In this document: piece by piece, positions 36,089 through 45,831 of the stretch | How the letters are laid out: every line of letters begins with the position of its first letter | Position numbering within the stretch: position 1 is the stretch's first letter | Origin: Gracilimonas sp. | GTDB taxonomy: Bacteria > Bacteroidota > Rhodothermia > Balneolales > Balneolaceae | Direction: 5' to 3' | NCBI RefSeq assembly: GCF_014762685.1 | Contig: NZ_JABURM010000005.1 | Location: 930,001 to 994,000, forward strand | DNA: 64,000 bases | Notes under the pieces: model-generated | Seen by the model: the letters and a program-made list of their open reading frames with translations, nothing else | Told to the model about the DNA's origin: nothing | Databases searched by the model: none | Translations under genes and position numbers: made by a program

Positions 36089-37105
36089 ATGGAGGCTACA
36101 TCTCTACGTGAGATCTATGCATCAATAGATAAAGATGCTAATACTGTTTATGTGGTTCCTTTAATACGGTACAGCCACAAAAAGACTGATTACCTATATC
36201 TCCTCTACGAGGATTTGATTAAATCGGACGCATATGAAATCAAATCTGTAAGTATATTCAATCATTTCAACCTGATAGCTGGTATAATCTCAAATAAAAA
36301 AGCCATTCTTCACTACCATTGGCTTGAATTTCAGGACTTTAGATCACTTTTAGGAATGCCCTGGAAGTTGATCTGTATTTATCTATTTCAAAAGCTTGGG
36401 GGCAGTATTGTGTGGACCATTCATAATGAATTCCCCCATGATCAGAAATATTTACGTTTTCACAGTTTTTTATATAAAAAAATAGCCCATTGGGCTGATG
36501 TTTTACATGTACATTGTGAAACAGCCGTTAAAAAAATGAGTTCGCGGCTTCAGGTTCCCACAGAAAAATTCAAATTAGTACCTCATCCTACATTCCCTGC
36601 TGAAGCAATCCCAAAACATACTGCCCGAAATTATTTAAATGAAACTTATGGTTCCCAGTTAAACTCTGAAATTCCTGTATTTTTAATGTTTGGAAACATT
36701 AGCCGCTATAAGCAAATAAACCAAGTAGCTGATTTAATTATAGGCACTCAAGTAGAATGCAAACTATTAGTGGTAGGACCGGTAAAAAAAGGAAATATGA
36801 GCCTTTATGAGGAGTTATCTGCAAAGAGCGGGGAAAAAGATCGGATACAACTTATACCCAATTTTATACCCGAAAACCATGTTCCTTGGTTCTATTCAGC
36901 GGCTGATATTTGTGTCTTCAATTATCGTGAAATTTTATCCTCAGGTGGCTTTCACATGGCAAAAGCTTATAATAAAACCATTATTGCTCCTAATCTTGGA
37001 TGTCTTTCAGAGGAAAAAGAGACTCCCAATGTATTTTTATTTGATGATGCTGAGGGATTGGAAAATTTACTCAAAGAGCAATTAATCCCATTCGGGTATG
37101 AATAA
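36089..37105 (+). CDS. GT-B glycosyltransferase, GT4-like
   Basis: This 338-residue protein has the two-domain GT-B layout. The N-terminal half includes LHYHWLEFQDF and TIHNEFPH. The C-terminal donor-binding half has VFLMFGNISRYKQINQVADLI and ends with ADICVFNYREILSSGGFHMAKAYNK-type residues, where the E of the usual E-x7-E region is replaced by a loosely similar segment. It probably transfers a sugar during surface polysaccharide assembly. The flippase gene overlaps its end by 8 bp. Sugar specificity cannot be read. Confidence 0.78.
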   Translation: MEATSLREIYASIDKDANTVYVVPLIRYSHKKTDYLYLLYEDLIKSDAYEIKSVSIFNHFNLIAGIISNKKAILHYHWLEFQDFRSLLGMPWKLICIYLFQKLGGSIVWTIHNEFPHDQKYLRFHSFLYKKIAHWADVLHVHCETAVKKMSSRLQVPTEKFKLVPHPTFPAEAIPKHTARNYLNETYGSQLNSEIPVFLMFGNISRYKQINQVADLIIGTQVECKLLVVGPVKKGNMSLYEELSAKSGEKDRIQLIPNFIPENHVPWFYSAADICVFNYREILSSGGFHMAKAYNKTIIAPNLGCLSEEKETPNVFLFDDAEGLENLLKEQLIPFGYE

Positions 37106-38501
37106 ACTCAAAGAGAAAGCATTTTGGATTGCTTTGGGGGATATTGCTGGGCGTGGTCTTTCTTTCGTGACTTCAGTTTATTTAGCGCGAACACTGGGTG
37201 CTGAATTTTACGGACTCATCGTAATGGCACTTTCTATTCTTGGTTATGCCACCTGGCTTTCCGATTTGGGTTTGCACAATATCGGAACAAGAGAAACCGC
37301 TAAGGAACCTTCTAAACGTATTTTCAGAGTTCTTGAAATCTTTAGAATGAAGTTATTTTTAGGGATAGCTGTTCTTATCGTTTCTACCTTTCTTATATCA
37401 ATGATTGATTCCGGGGAAATTGAAAAACAAGTGATTTTAGGATATCTATATTCCTTAATTCCTTATATGGCCTTAATGGAATGGTTTTATACCGGAAAGC
37501 AAGAATTCAGAAAAATTGCGGCTTCTAAAATTTTTAATGGTCTGGTTTATTTCTTGCTTGTCTTACTTATGATAAAAAATGTTGAAGACGTAACCATGGT
37601 TCCTGTGTTATATACAGTAGGAATAAGTGTTTCTGTTTTAACACTTGCCACATTTGCAATAAAGGACAAACCCTTCACCTTGCCCTCCCGAGGTACACAA
37701 ATTTATCCTGATTTACTTAAAACCAGTTCTGTTTTAGGGCTTGGTCAATTTTTTGCGCAAGTGGTACATCTCCTCCCGCCGCTTTTAATTGGAGCTTTAC
37801 TCTCACTTCATGATGCCGGAATTTACGGGGTTGCTTTTCGAATTGTAATCATTGCTATAATGATTGACCGGGTATTTGTGACTTTGTTAATCCCAAACTT
37901 GTCTTCCCTTTGGAGTAAAAACCGCTCTGTGGCTATTGAAAAAATAAACATCGTATACCAACTCATTTCTACCGCAGGTGCTTTATTAGGCTTGTTTATG
38001 GCTATAGGAGCCGAACAAATTATTGGCCTCCTATATGGAAATGAATATACTGAGAGTGTAATCATTCTTCAGGTTTTGTCAGTGATGATTGCCATCACTT
38101 TCATAAACAGTTTCTTTTCTTTCGGACTGATCGCTACAAATAAAGATAAAGAGTATTTTCTTGCCACTTGCTTTGGAGGGACCATATCAGCGTTGGTTAT
38201 CTTTAGTTTTGTGGCCCTTGGAAATACGGTTTTGGTAGCTGTCTCGGTATCTATAGCTGAGGTTATAATTACCATGTTCACCTATTTTTGGTTCAGAAAA
38301 ATAATTCCCTCAAATTTCATTAAACCATTGGTAATAAATTATATTGTAGCCCTGCTTTTGTTTGGGATTTTTTCATTTAGCCCCCTAACCCCTCTTATTA
38401 ATGCATCCCTTGCATCCATCATATTTGTTATAATTATCACCAAATTCGGAGTAGTAAACCAAAGCCATATTAATTATGTAAAAAGTAAGTTAATTCGATG
38501 A
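37098..38501 (+). CDS. Polysaccharide flippase, Wzx/RfbX type
   Basis: This 467-residue protein has about twelve to fourteen membrane segments. The N-terminus (KAFWIALGDIAGRGLSFVTS) and the G-x-x-E-F-Y-G segment (RTLGAEFYGLIVMA) match oligosaccharide flippases of the MOP superfamily. It would translocate lipid-linked glycan across the inner membrane. Only one glycosyltransferase is adjacent, so the cluster is a fragment compared with full O-antigen loci. It converges with pssA. Confidence 0.85.
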   Translation: MNKLKEKAFWIALGDIAGRGLSFVTSVYLARTLGAEFYGLIVMALSILGYATWLSDLGLHNIGTRETAKEPSKRIFRVLEIFRMKLFLGIAVLIVSTFLISMIDSGEIEKQVILGYLYSLIPYMALMEWFYTGKQEFRKIAASKIFNGLVYFLLVLLMIKNVEDVTMVPVLYTVGISVSVLTLATFAIKDKPFTLPSRGTQIYPDLLKTSSVLGLGQFFAQVVHLLPPLLIGALLSLHDAGIYGVAFRIVIIAIMIDRVFVTLLIPNLSSLWSKNRSVAIEKINIVYQLISTAGALLGLFMAIGAEQIIGLLYGNEYTESVIILQVLSVMIAITFINSFFSFGLIATNKDKEYFLATCFGGTISALVIFSFVALGNTVLVAVSVSIAEVIITMFTYFWFRKIIPSNFIKPLVINYIVALLLFGIFSFSPLTPLINASLASIIFVIIITKFGVVNQSHINYVKSKLIR

Positions 38502-38550
38502 GTAACTTATTTACTTCATGCAATATGACAAGCAGAAATAGCTCTTGAAA

Positions 38551-39381
38551 TCAGCTGTAATCCTGAAATTCATCGGTACCTTCCGGACCGTAATCGTCTG
38601 TAAAGAATTGAATGGCTCCAATTGTGATCCCCTTTAGTACAAAAATGATAAAAACTGCCATTAATCCGTATTCTTTGAAAACCAAAATTAACACTAGATA
38701 CATCAGGAAAAGAATGAATTTCCCCCGTTGTTCACGAATAGTGTTTCGGTCAAAACGTGGAATTTTATCAAAGGGTAAGGTACTGACCATCAGAAATGAA
38801 ATAACTACTATAAATGGGATCAGTGCTGAATTTACACCATTTTCCAAGAACGTAAAAAGGTCTAGCGATTCATGGAATGTGAGAAAAAAAGCCCCCAGCA
38901 TGATAGCCTGAGCAGGAATTGGAAGTCCTATGAAAAAATCTTTGGTAGGTTGTAAACGTGCATTAACATTAAACCTGGCTAAACGAACCGCTCCGCAAAG
39001 TGGCGGTAAAGCACTAACAATAATACCTACAAAACCCAGCTCATGTAAACTCCAGGTATAAATTAAAAATCCTGGAGCAACTCCAAATGAAACCATATCA
39101 CATATGGAGTCTAGCTCAATTCCGAAATCACTTGTGGCATTCGCAAGTCGTGCCATTAAACCATCAAATACGTCAAACAGTCCCGCCAACGCAATCAACC
39201 AGGCTCCTCTTACGAAATCACCATCAGATATAGAAATAATGGCTAAAAAACCACTGAACAAATTCATTAAAGTGAAGAAACTTGGAACAGCTATTTTTTT
39301 ATTTACCGGCGGCTTAGTTTTTTTCTTTCGCTTTTGACGCTCTTTAAAAGTATGATATTTTTTTTGTATCGGGTATTTCAT
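38551..39381 (-). CDS. pssA: CDP-diacylglycerol-serine O-phosphatidyltransferase
   Basis: This 276-residue membrane enzyme makes phosphatidylserine from CDP-diacylglycerol and serine. The CDP-alcohol phosphatidyltransferase motif is complete: D73-G74-x2-A77-R78-x8-G87-x3-D91-x3-D95. About seven membrane segments follow a basic N-terminus. Its ATG overlaps the psd stop (ATGA), pairing the two steps of phosphatidylethanolamine synthesis. Confidence 0.94.
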   Translation of the reverse strand: MKYPIQKKYHTFKERQKRKKKTKPPVNKKIAVPSFFTLMNLFSGFLAIISISDGDFVRGAWLIALAGLFDVFDGLMARLANATSDFGIELDSICDMVSFGVAPGFLIYTWSLHELGFVGIIVSALPPLCGAVRLARFNVNARLQPTKDFFIGLPIPAQAIMLGAFFLTFHESLDLFTFLENGVNSALIPFIVVISFLMVSTLPFDKIPRFDRNTIREQRGKFILFLMYLVLILVFKEYGLMAVFIIFVLKGITIGAIQFFTDDYGPEGTDEFQDYS

Positions 39382-40031
39382 GTCTTAATAACTCCAATAA
39401 CTGACTCCCCCGCTTTTACACTATCACCGGGGTTCACTTTAATTTCAACATTGTCCGGAACCACAACATCCATGCGAGACCCAAATTTCATAATTCCGAA
39501 CCGCTCACCTGCTTTGAGTTGATCTCCTTCCTTAATGTTATACACAATTCTGCGAGCCAGAAAACCGGTTATTTGGCGAAAAAATATCTTTGTTTGGGAG
39601 GGGTGAAGTACACCAAAATCTGCTCGTTCGTTAAGTTCAGAAGCATGCTCGGTCCACGCCATTAAATATTCCCCGGGATGATACTTTACGTATTCTAAAG
39701 ATCCTGAAACCGGATTTCGGTTTACGTGCACGTTCAAAGGGGAAAGGAAAACACTGATTTGAGTAGCCTTGGATTTCAAGTAAACATCTTCGGTCACTTT
39801 CTTAACAAACACGACCCTCCCATCTGCAGGAGAAATAATCAAATTTTGATCATCCGGGGGGTATCGCTCTGGATCGCGAAAAAAGAATACGGTAAGCCCA
39901 CTTAGCCCAATCATCACCACGTATATAACATAAGCAAACCAATGATTTAAGAAATAATAGGCAAACCCACATACCAATAAAGAAACCAAGAATACTAAGG
40001 CTATGGTAGAATATCCGTCACGTGCTAACAT
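39378..40031 (-). CDS. psd: Phosphatidylserine decarboxylase (short, archaeal-type)
   Basis: This 217-residue enzyme decarboxylates phosphatidylserine to phosphatidylethanolamine and self-cleaves to form a pyruvoyl group; the cleavage serine is in KFGSRMDVVVP. Two N-terminal membrane helices anchor it. I start at the ATG at 40031, which gives MLARDGYSTIA and fits the family. An in-frame ATG at 40061 would add ten residues inside rseP. The length and F-G-S-R motif match the short Psd group, not the long LGST form. Confidence 0.92.
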   Translation of the reverse strand: MLARDGYSTIALVFLVSLLVCGFAYYFLNHWFAYVIYVVMIGLSGLTVFFFRDPERYPPDDQNLIISPADGRVVFVKKVTEDVYLKSKATQISVFLSPLNVHVNRNPVSGSLEYVKYHPGEYLMAWTEHASELNERADFGVLHPSQTKIFFRQITGFLARRIVYNIKEGDQLKAGERFGIMKFGSRMDVVVPDNVEIKVNPGDSVKAGESVIGVIKT

Positions 40032-40032
40032 T

Positions 40033-41373
40033 CTAAAGTCCAAAATATCTGAAAGCATCATTAAACATCACAAATATAAATAATCCGATCATCAGGAAAA
40101 ATCCAATTTGCTGCGCTACCATGCGTACTTTTTCAGACGGTTCACGGCGAGTAATTCCCTCATATAATAAGAAGACCAAATGCCCTCCATCCAATACGGG
40201 GATTGGTAGAATATTCAAAATAGCCAGTGTAATGCTTAATAAAGCGGTTATATTCCAAAAACCAATCCACCCGGCCTGATCAGTTGCGTCACGGGTTATA
40301 TTTGCGATTGCAATGGGGCCACCCAGGTTTTGAGTTACCGAGATATCACCTGTAATCATTCTTGTGAATCCCTGTAAAATCCCAACTGTTTGCTCAGCAG
40401 TTTGGTTATACCCCTCCTGTAACGACTCAAAAAATCCATATTCAATAAGTTCCACCCCTAATGTTTGCATACTGGGTGAGACAATCCCTATTGTTTTAGT
40501 ATCCGGATCCGGAGTGATAGATGCATAAAAAAGTGAATCCTCACGCATTACGCCAAAGTTAATAGCGCCTTCCGAAGTTTGTATTATTTCGACTAACTCC
40601 ACCCAATATGAAACACTGTCCCCATTAGCAGAAACGATTACGTCACCTGCCTCTAAACCGGCTTCTGCTGCGGGATTTCCGGCCGGTACAGATGATACCT
40701 GGCTTGGATAAAAGTACTCTCGTTCTATAAATCCTCGCGTTTGAAGACTATCCAAATAATTCGGTGATACCGGAACTAAAACTTCATTGCCATTTCTAAT
40801 TACAGTGTAATTTAAATCATTCGAAGTAAGTTGCGAAGCAGAAATTAGCTCGTTGAAGTAGGTTACCCTTTCCCCATTAACACCTACTATTTTGTCTCCG
40901 GTTTGAAACCCAATTTCATTAAGGATTGATGCTTCCGGCACATAAATACCTTGGGTTTCTTCAATTGGAAGTACGGCTTTTCCATTAGAGTAAGTCATCC
41001 CGAAGTAGATGAAAAAAGCCAATATCATATTAAATATTACCCCGGCCGTAATTGTAATAATCCGCTGCCAAACAGGCTTACTTCTATATTCCCATTCTTC
41101 GGGCTCCTTTTCAAGGTGCTCAGTATCCATGCTTTCGTCAATCATACCGGAAATCTTCACATAACCGCCTAAAGGTGTTGCACCGATACAATAATCAGTA
41201 TCTCCTTTCTGGAAGCCCCAAATACGCGGAGGAAAACCTATTGAGAAGCGTTCAACTCGCATACCAAAGAATTTAGCGGCTAAAAAATGCCCTAATTCAT
41301 GTACGAAAACGAGGATCATTAAAGCCCCGCCAAAAATCAAAATTGTATTTAATAAATTTAAAAACCAGTCCAT
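40033..41373 (-). CDS. rseP: Site-2 intramembrane protease RseP (M50)
   Basis: This 446-residue zinc protease cleaves membrane-bound regulators, typically anti-sigma factors. The zinc site H25-E26-L-G-H29 lies in the first membrane helix, and the third ligand is in NILPIPVLDGG. Between them are two PDZ domains (about residues 130-200 and 205-290, the first containing GFQTGDKIVGVNG and the second AGLEAGDVIVSANG). The downstream gene dxr is only 5 bp away in the upstream direction, a common pairing. Confidence 0.94.
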   Translation of the reverse strand: MDWFLNLLNTILIFGGALMILVFVHELGHFLAAKFFGMRVERFSIGFPPRIWGFQKGDTDYCIGATPLGGYVKISGMIDESMDTEHLEKEPEEWEYRSKPVWQRIITITAGVIFNMILAFFIYFGMTYSNGKAVLPIEETQGIYVPEASILNEIGFQTGDKIVGVNGERVTYFNELISASQLTSNDLNYTVIRNGNEVLVPVSPNYLDSLQTRGFIEREYFYPSQVSSVPAGNPAAEAGLEAGDVIVSANGDSVSYWVELVEIIQTSEGAINFGVMREDSLFYASITPDPDTKTIGIVSPSMQTLGVELIEYGFFESLQEGYNQTAEQTVGILQGFTRMITGDISVTQNLGGPIAIANITRDATDQAGWIGFWNITALLSITLAILNILPIPVLDGGHLVFLLYEGITRREPSEKVRMVAQQIGFFLMIGLFIFVMFNDAFRYFGL

Positions 41374-41378
41374 GTATA

Positions 41379-42527
41379 TTATTTAAGAATTGATGCCGCG
41401 TAGGTACGCGTCTCTTTATCTATTTCTTTTAGCGTCTCTATGTTTAAACTATCGCTTGATTCTATTTTCGCCAAACTTTTTTCTACAACTTCAGCGATAT
41501 AAATATAACCAATTTCTTTATTCAAAAATCGTTCAACGGCAACTTCATTTGCCGCATTTAAAACTGCCGGTGCGTAACCTCCCAGTTTTATGCTGTCCAT
41601 GGCCAATTTAACACACGGAAATCGTTTAAAATCAACAGGTTCGAAAGTAAGATTTTGAATTTTATTCCAATCTATTCTTGCGGTTTCGAGCGGCAGCCTT
41701 TCAGGATATCCAAGAGCGTAAATGATCGGGACTTTCATGTCTGGCAGACCCAATTGTGCTTTACTTGACCCATCTATGAAAGTGATCATGGAATGAATAA
41801 TACTTTGAGGATGGATAACAGGCTCAATTTTCTCTACGGGTATATCAAAAAGCCAATATGCTTCAATAATTTCAAGACCTTTGTTCATCATTGTTGATGA
41901 ATCTATTGTGATCTTTGCCCCCATATTCCAATTTGGGTGATTTAACGCTTCTGCTACCGTTACTTCCTCCATCTGTTTAAGGCTAAATTCTCTAAATGGT
42001 CCTCCACTGGCCGTAATAATAATCTTTTCAATATTACTCATAGACTCGCCAACTAAACACTGTAGCATGGCACTGTGTTCAGAATCTACTGGAATTAATT
42101 CGGTTTTTGATTTTTTCAGTTCTTCAGTAATTAGCGCTCCCCCTACCACCAGTGATTCTTTATTGGCTAAAGCCACTTTTTTTCCTGCACGTATGGCAGC
42201 TACAGTTGACTCAAAGCCGGCAAAACCAACCAACGCATTTAATACCGTATCAACCTCCTCTAGTGATGCTATCTCAGGAAGTTTGTCAGAGCCTGAAATA
42301 ACTTCCGTATGATTAATCGTGTTTTTTAAAGTTTCAAAATGGCCTTCATTCCCAATAAGCGTATAGCTTGGAGAAAACTCCTTTACCTGTTCAGCTAATA
42401 ATTCCCAATTGGAATTAGCAGTAAGCGCAACAATCTCAAATTTATCAGAATGCTGCCGAACAATATCTAAAGCTTGTGTTCCTATAGATCCGGTGGATCC
42501 CAGAATAGCCAATTTTTGTTTTTTCAA
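41379..42527 (-). CDS. dxr: 1-deoxy-D-xylulose-5-phosphate reductoisomerase
   Basis: This 382-residue enzyme converts DXP to MEP in isoprenoid synthesis. It has the NADPH-binding GSTGSIGTQALDI, the ANKESLVVGG and PVDSEHSAMLQCL blocks, and the metal/substrate segment NHPNWNMGAKITIDSSTMMNKG. The start is TTG at 42527; no ATG or GTG is available upstream in frame. It precedes rseP by 5 bp in the same direction. Confidence 0.95.
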   Translation of the reverse strand: MKKQKLAILGSTGSIGTQALDIVRQHSDKFEIVALTANSNWELLAEQVKEFSPSYTLIGNEGHFETLKNTINHTEVISGSDKLPEIASLEEVDTVLNALVGFAGFESTVAAIRAGKKVALANKESLVVGGALITEELKKSKTELIPVDSEHSAMLQCLVGESMSNIEKIIITASGGPFREFSLKQMEEVTVAEALNHPNWNMGAKITIDSSTMMNKGLEIIEAYWLFDIPVEKIEPVIHPQSIIHSMITFIDGSSKAQLGLPDMKVPIIYALGYPERLPLETARIDWNKIQNLTFEPVDFKRFPCVKLAMDSIKLGGYAPAVLNAANEVAVERFLNKEIGYIYIAEVVEKSLAKIESSDSLNIETLKEIDKETRTYAASILK

Positions 42528-42572
42528 AATCTATCTTGATTTAGGTTGGTCTTCAAATTAAGGAATGATTTT

Positions 42573-43472
42573 TCAAAACCCCATTTCTTTTGCCACTTCA
42601 TACATCTGAGCATGTGCAACTACCGTTTCTTTTAGGGTTGGGGCATAACCGCCGGAGAGCAATAAAACCAAGGGGTAATTATGTTGGGTAACGCTTTCAA
42701 TCACAATTCTTTCTCTTTCCCGGAGACCAGACAAGGTTAATGAAAGTCTACCAAAATGATCTGTTTCCATTGGATCAATTCCACCAAGATAAAACACCAA
42801 ATCAGGGTTAAATTTATTGAAAATAGAATCCAACGCTGAAATTAACGACTTAGCATATTCTTTATCTCCTGTTTTGTCGGGAAGTCCAATATCTAAATCA
42901 GATGGTGGCTTTTTGAAAGGGTAATTATTCTCACCATGAATTGAAAAAGTAAATACATCCGGGGCATCTCTGAATATATACGCCGTTCCATTTCCCTGGT
43001 GAACATCACAATCTATCACCAAAACTTTATTCACCCATTTAGATTGTTGCAGTACTTTAATAGCCACCGCCACATCATTAAATACACAAAAACCTTCGCC
43101 AAAATGTGGCATGGCATGATGCGTGCCTCCGGCCAGGTTTCCAGCCAAACCATCTTGGAGGGCCATCAACCCCGCATTTAGTGTGCCCTGAACGGCTAAC
43201 CGGGAACGAATAGCTAAAGACTTTGACCATGGCAATCCCATTCTTCGAATTTCTTTACGGGTCAAGCCTCCTTCCCACACTGCTTGAGCGTAATCCGGGG
43301 TATGGGTGGTAATTAAATCAGACAAATTTATCATTGATGGTTCAATGATTTCAAAAGGGGCTACTACTTCTTTTTCCAAAAGAAAGGAATGTAATCCCTG
43401 AAATTTCTTCATAGGGAAAATGTGCTCGTTTGGAATAGTGGCGTAATATCCTGTACTGTAGCTGACTCTCAA
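42573..43472 (-). CDS. Histone deacetylase-family (acetoin utilisation/AcuC-like) deacylase
   Basis: This 299-residue zinc hydrolase has the HDAC fold markers: the paired histidines in GGTHHAMPHFGEGFC, the zinc ligands in DCDVHQGNGTA, and a later GGIDPMETDHFGRLSLT with the third ligand Asp. Bacterial members deacetylate proteins such as acetyl-CoA synthetase, or polyamines. The target here is unknown. The start is TTG at 43472, 12 bp after pgeF. Confidence 0.88.
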   Translation of the reverse strand: MRVSYSTGYYATIPNEHIFPMKKFQGLHSFLLEKEVVAPFEIIEPSMINLSDLITTHTPDYAQAVWEGGLTRKEIRRMGLPWSKSLAIRSRLAVQGTLNAGLMALQDGLAGNLAGGTHHAMPHFGEGFCVFNDVAVAIKVLQQSKWVNKVLVIDCDVHQGNGTAYIFRDAPDVFTFSIHGENNYPFKKPPSDLDIGLPDKTGDKEYAKSLISALDSIFNKFNPDLVFYLGGIDPMETDHFGRLSLTLSGLRERERIVIESVTQHNYPLVLLLSGGYAPTLKETVVAHAQMYEVAKEMGF

Positions 43473-43484
43473 CGAAATACTTTC

Positions 43485-44231
43485 TTAATTAAGTTTGATG
43501 ATGCCCATCATTCGTCCGCTCTTTTCTTTTTGGCGGCGATAGGAATAGAATTCTTCCACCTCAATAGTGCACCGGTCATCAATTTCTATGTTTTTCGGTT
43601 TAATGCCTTCGTATTCAAGCTGTTTTTTTATAAAGGCTCTCAAGTCAACATGAGGTTTGCTATAATTCGTTCTATCCACAAACTCTTCCGGAAATTCGGC
43701 TGCAACCTCTTCCCCAACTTCAAAATTTTTGAGGGAAATACAAGGACTTATAAACACATGAATGTGATTGGCCTCAGCCCCGAGTGCTATCATTTGCTGA
43801 ATTGTTTTGGGAACGATATTACCGGCAGCCCCCCTCCATCCGGCATGAGCGACTCCAATTACCTTATTTTTTGAATCCCCACACAAAACTGCCGCACAAT
43901 CGGCAACCTGAATAGCTAATGCTAAATCCTTTTTGTCGGTCACAAATCCATCCGTATCAGTATAAATTCCTCCTGAGTCCACATACCTCACAGCTGTTTC
44001 ATGAATCTGAACCGCATAAGCTATTTGATTTTCCGAGATTCCCGTTTCTTCTAAAAGATGCTTACGATTCTCCAATACCACGGAAGCTGATTCATCAGTA
44101 TTCAAGCCGAGATTAAGCCCCGGAATAAATTTATTTTGTTGTACCGAATCGTGGTTTCGAAGTGTAAACCAGCACGAAATTTCTTCATTGTTCAGACGTG
44201 CAGGTTTTATAAGATTAATTTGGGAAGACAT
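43485..44231 (-). CDS. pgeF: Peptidoglycan editing factor PgeF (YfiH, DUF152)
   Basis: This 248-residue protein belongs to the laccase-domain family now known to remove wrongly incorporated residues from peptidoglycan precursors. Metal ligands appear in AVQIHETAV, IQVADCAAVLC and GVAHAGWRGAAGNI. The end of aroE overlaps its start by 17 bp, so the two genes are linked in translation. Confidence 0.9.
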   Translation of the reverse strand: MSSQINLIKPARLNNEEISCWFTLRNHDSVQQNKFIPGLNLGLNTDESASVVLENRKHLLEETGISENQIAYAVQIHETAVRYVDSGGIYTDTDGFVTDKKDLALAIQVADCAAVLCGDSKNKVIGVAHAGWRGAAGNIVPKTIQQMIALGAEANHIHVFISPCISLKNFEVGEEVAAEFPEEFVDRTNYSKPHVDLRAFIKKQLEYEGIKPKNIEIDDRCTIEVEEFYSYRRQKEKSGRMMGIIKLN

Positions 44232-45066
44232 CTTCCAGTTTCATTTTTATAAGTCCTAATGGAAATTCTTGTCCGGTCCATAGCTTAAAGGATTTGGCCC
44301 CTTGGTGAATCAGCATATCTAATCCCCCAATCGGAATTCCGCCTGATTCGTCAGCCTGGGTCAGAAATTTAGTTTGCTTGGGATTATATACAACATCATA
44401 ACAAATTTTATCTCTCAATACTCCTTTTTCTTGATCCTTAAGCGGTGAAGCATCCGTATTGGGCTCCATTCCCAAGGGGGTCGCATTAATTATTATAGCT
44501 GCCTCCTCAGCATAAGCCGCCCAGTTCTCATAACTGCACATAATAACATCAGTAGCTTCATTATATCGCCCCGGCCTTCTTGAAACCATCACTATTTCTT
44601 CCACGCCCATTTCAAGTAGCGCAAAGTTGATAGCTTTAGTCGCTCCCCCGGTGCCGAAAATAATGGCCCGCTCTCCTGCTAATTCATCTTCATAATCTTC
44701 CAAAGGGACCCTGAAGCCGTAAGCATCCGTATTCTCACCAACAATTTTTCCATCTCTTTTAACAATCGTGTTGATGGCCCCTATTTGCGCCGCTTCCATC
44801 CCCAGGGTATCCATTGCATCAAATAATGTTTCCTTATATGGAATCGTAATGTTAGCACCCAGAAATTCTAAGCGGTTGAAATGTGCAATGAGAGAAGATA
44901 TCTCACTGTTACGAACCGAAACGGCGTGATAGTTCGCTTTTATATTGTGATGTTCCAATGCTGTATTGTGCATCAATGGTGAAACGCTATGAGTAACAGG
45001 GCTACCAATCAACAGATAGTGAGGCTGCCGGCTTGATTCTGAGTGTAAAAACTTGGTGAATTCCAT
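44215..45066 (-). CDS. aroE: Shikimate dehydrogenase
   Basis: This 283-residue enzyme reduces 3-dehydroshikimate to shikimate with NADPH. It has the shikimate-binding SPVTHSVSPLMHN and the catalytic lysine in ANITIPYKETLFD, then NTDAYGF and the nucleotide-binding IIFGTGGATKAINFAL. It lies over ten kilobases from the trp operon, but supplies chorismate precursors for it. A hairpin terminator precedes it, so it probably has its own promoter. Confidence 0.94.
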   Translation of the reverse strand: MEFTKFLHSESSRQPHYLLIGSPVTHSVSPLMHNTALEHHNIKANYHAVSVRNSEISSLIAHFNRLEFLGANITIPYKETLFDAMDTLGMEAAQIGAINTIVKRDGKIVGENTDAYGFRVPLEDYEDELAGERAIIFGTGGATKAINFALLEMGVEEIVMVSRRPGRYNEATDVIMCSYENWAAYAEEAAIIINATPLGMEPNTDASPLKDQEKGVLRDKICYDVVYNPKQTKFLTQADESGGIPIGGLDMLIHQGAKSFKLWTGQEFPLGLIKMKLEDVFPN

Positions 45067-45092
45067 CGTTCTTTAAAATAATGACAAAAAAA

Positions 45093-45115
45093 ATGCGCAT
45101 CGGTAAGATGCGCAT
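45093..45115 (-). terminator. Rho-independent terminator downstream of the SRPBCC gene
   Basis: A perfect 9-bp stem, ATGCGCATC at 45093-45101 with GATGCGCAT at 45107-45115, has a 5-base loop (GGTAA). On the minus strand it is followed by a run of T residues. It separates the SRPBCC gene from aroE. Confidence 0.88.
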
Positions 45116-45144
45116 CAAGTAATGTAAATAAAGTTAGATCTACC

Positions 45145-45621
45145 TTATGCGGTAACTTCTTCTTCGGTTTCTTCTTTTGGCTCAAGTGGAGTTTCTTTGA
45201 AGGTTCCGCTTTCGGCCAGTTCTTTGAATTTTTTAAGGTCTTTAGCCAATTGTGCGGGTGAATCTTCAATAAAGGAAGCCAATTCTTCTTCAGGGTCACC
45301 GAAAAAGGTTCGATAATCCAGAGAGAATTCTACGCGAGTTCGTTCGCCATTATCAAGCGGAGTAAATCGAATAGTTCCGGTTTGGTTTAAATTACCATTA
45401 ATGGTAATCCAGGCAAATCGGGTATTACGAAGATTATCGATAAGATTAGTGGTCCATTTATATTCTTCTCCACCAATATCCGTATTGTATTCAAAAGTTT
45501 GAGAGTTAATTCTCTCTACTTTATCTATGCGTTCCAAGAACTTAGGAAATTCAACCGGATTACTGAGGAGTTCATATACTTTGGCAAGAGGTAAATCAAT
45601 TTCGATTCTTTCGTGCGCCAT
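45145..45621 (-). CDS. SRPBCC-fold (START-like) protein
   Basis: This 158-residue protein has the helix-grip fold of polyketide cyclase/START-like proteins: IDLPLAKVYELLSNPVEFPKFL near the N-terminus, then strands with FTPLDNGERTRVEFSLDY. The last 30 residues form an acidic, glutamate-rich tail. Members bind hydrophobic ligands or lipids. The ligand is unknown. It is flanked by tmk upstream and a terminator downstream. Confidence 0.75.
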   Translation of the reverse strand: MAHERIEIDLPLAKVYELLSNPVEFPKFLERIDKVERINSQTFEYNTDIGGEEYKWTTNLIDNLRNTRFAWITINGNLNQTGTIRFTPLDNGERTRVEFSLDYRTFFGDPEEELASFIEDSPAQLAKDLKKFKELAESGTFKETPLEPKEETEEEVTA

Positions 45622-45781
45622 AATTTATTACTTGGTAGTTATGATCGTTAGAATTGTATTCTTTTGATGAACTGGTTGTCATGGAAATAGGCAGGACTCA
45701 TCCAGATTGTTCTAAATTTACGGATAAAATGATTAAGCCTCAATGATCTTCGAAGATAAAAAACCAAAAAAGTATTTTTTT

Positions 45782-45817
45782 TCTGCTTTATAGCGGTAAA
45801 ATGTACCATTAAGCAGA
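45782..45817. other. Nested inverted repeats after tmk
   Basis: TCTGCTT at 45782-45788 pairs with AAGCAGA at 45811-45817, and inside them GGTA (45795-45798) pairs with TACC (45804-45807). It lies 15 bp after the tmk stop in the 210-bp gap before the SRPBCC gene. A run of A, not T, follows on the tmk strand, so a standard terminator is not supported. The gap also holds a 12-bp palindrome at 45746-45757 (ATCTTCGAAGAT). I see no gene here. Confidence 0.3.
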
Positions 45818-45831
45818 TAGGAAAGAACTTT

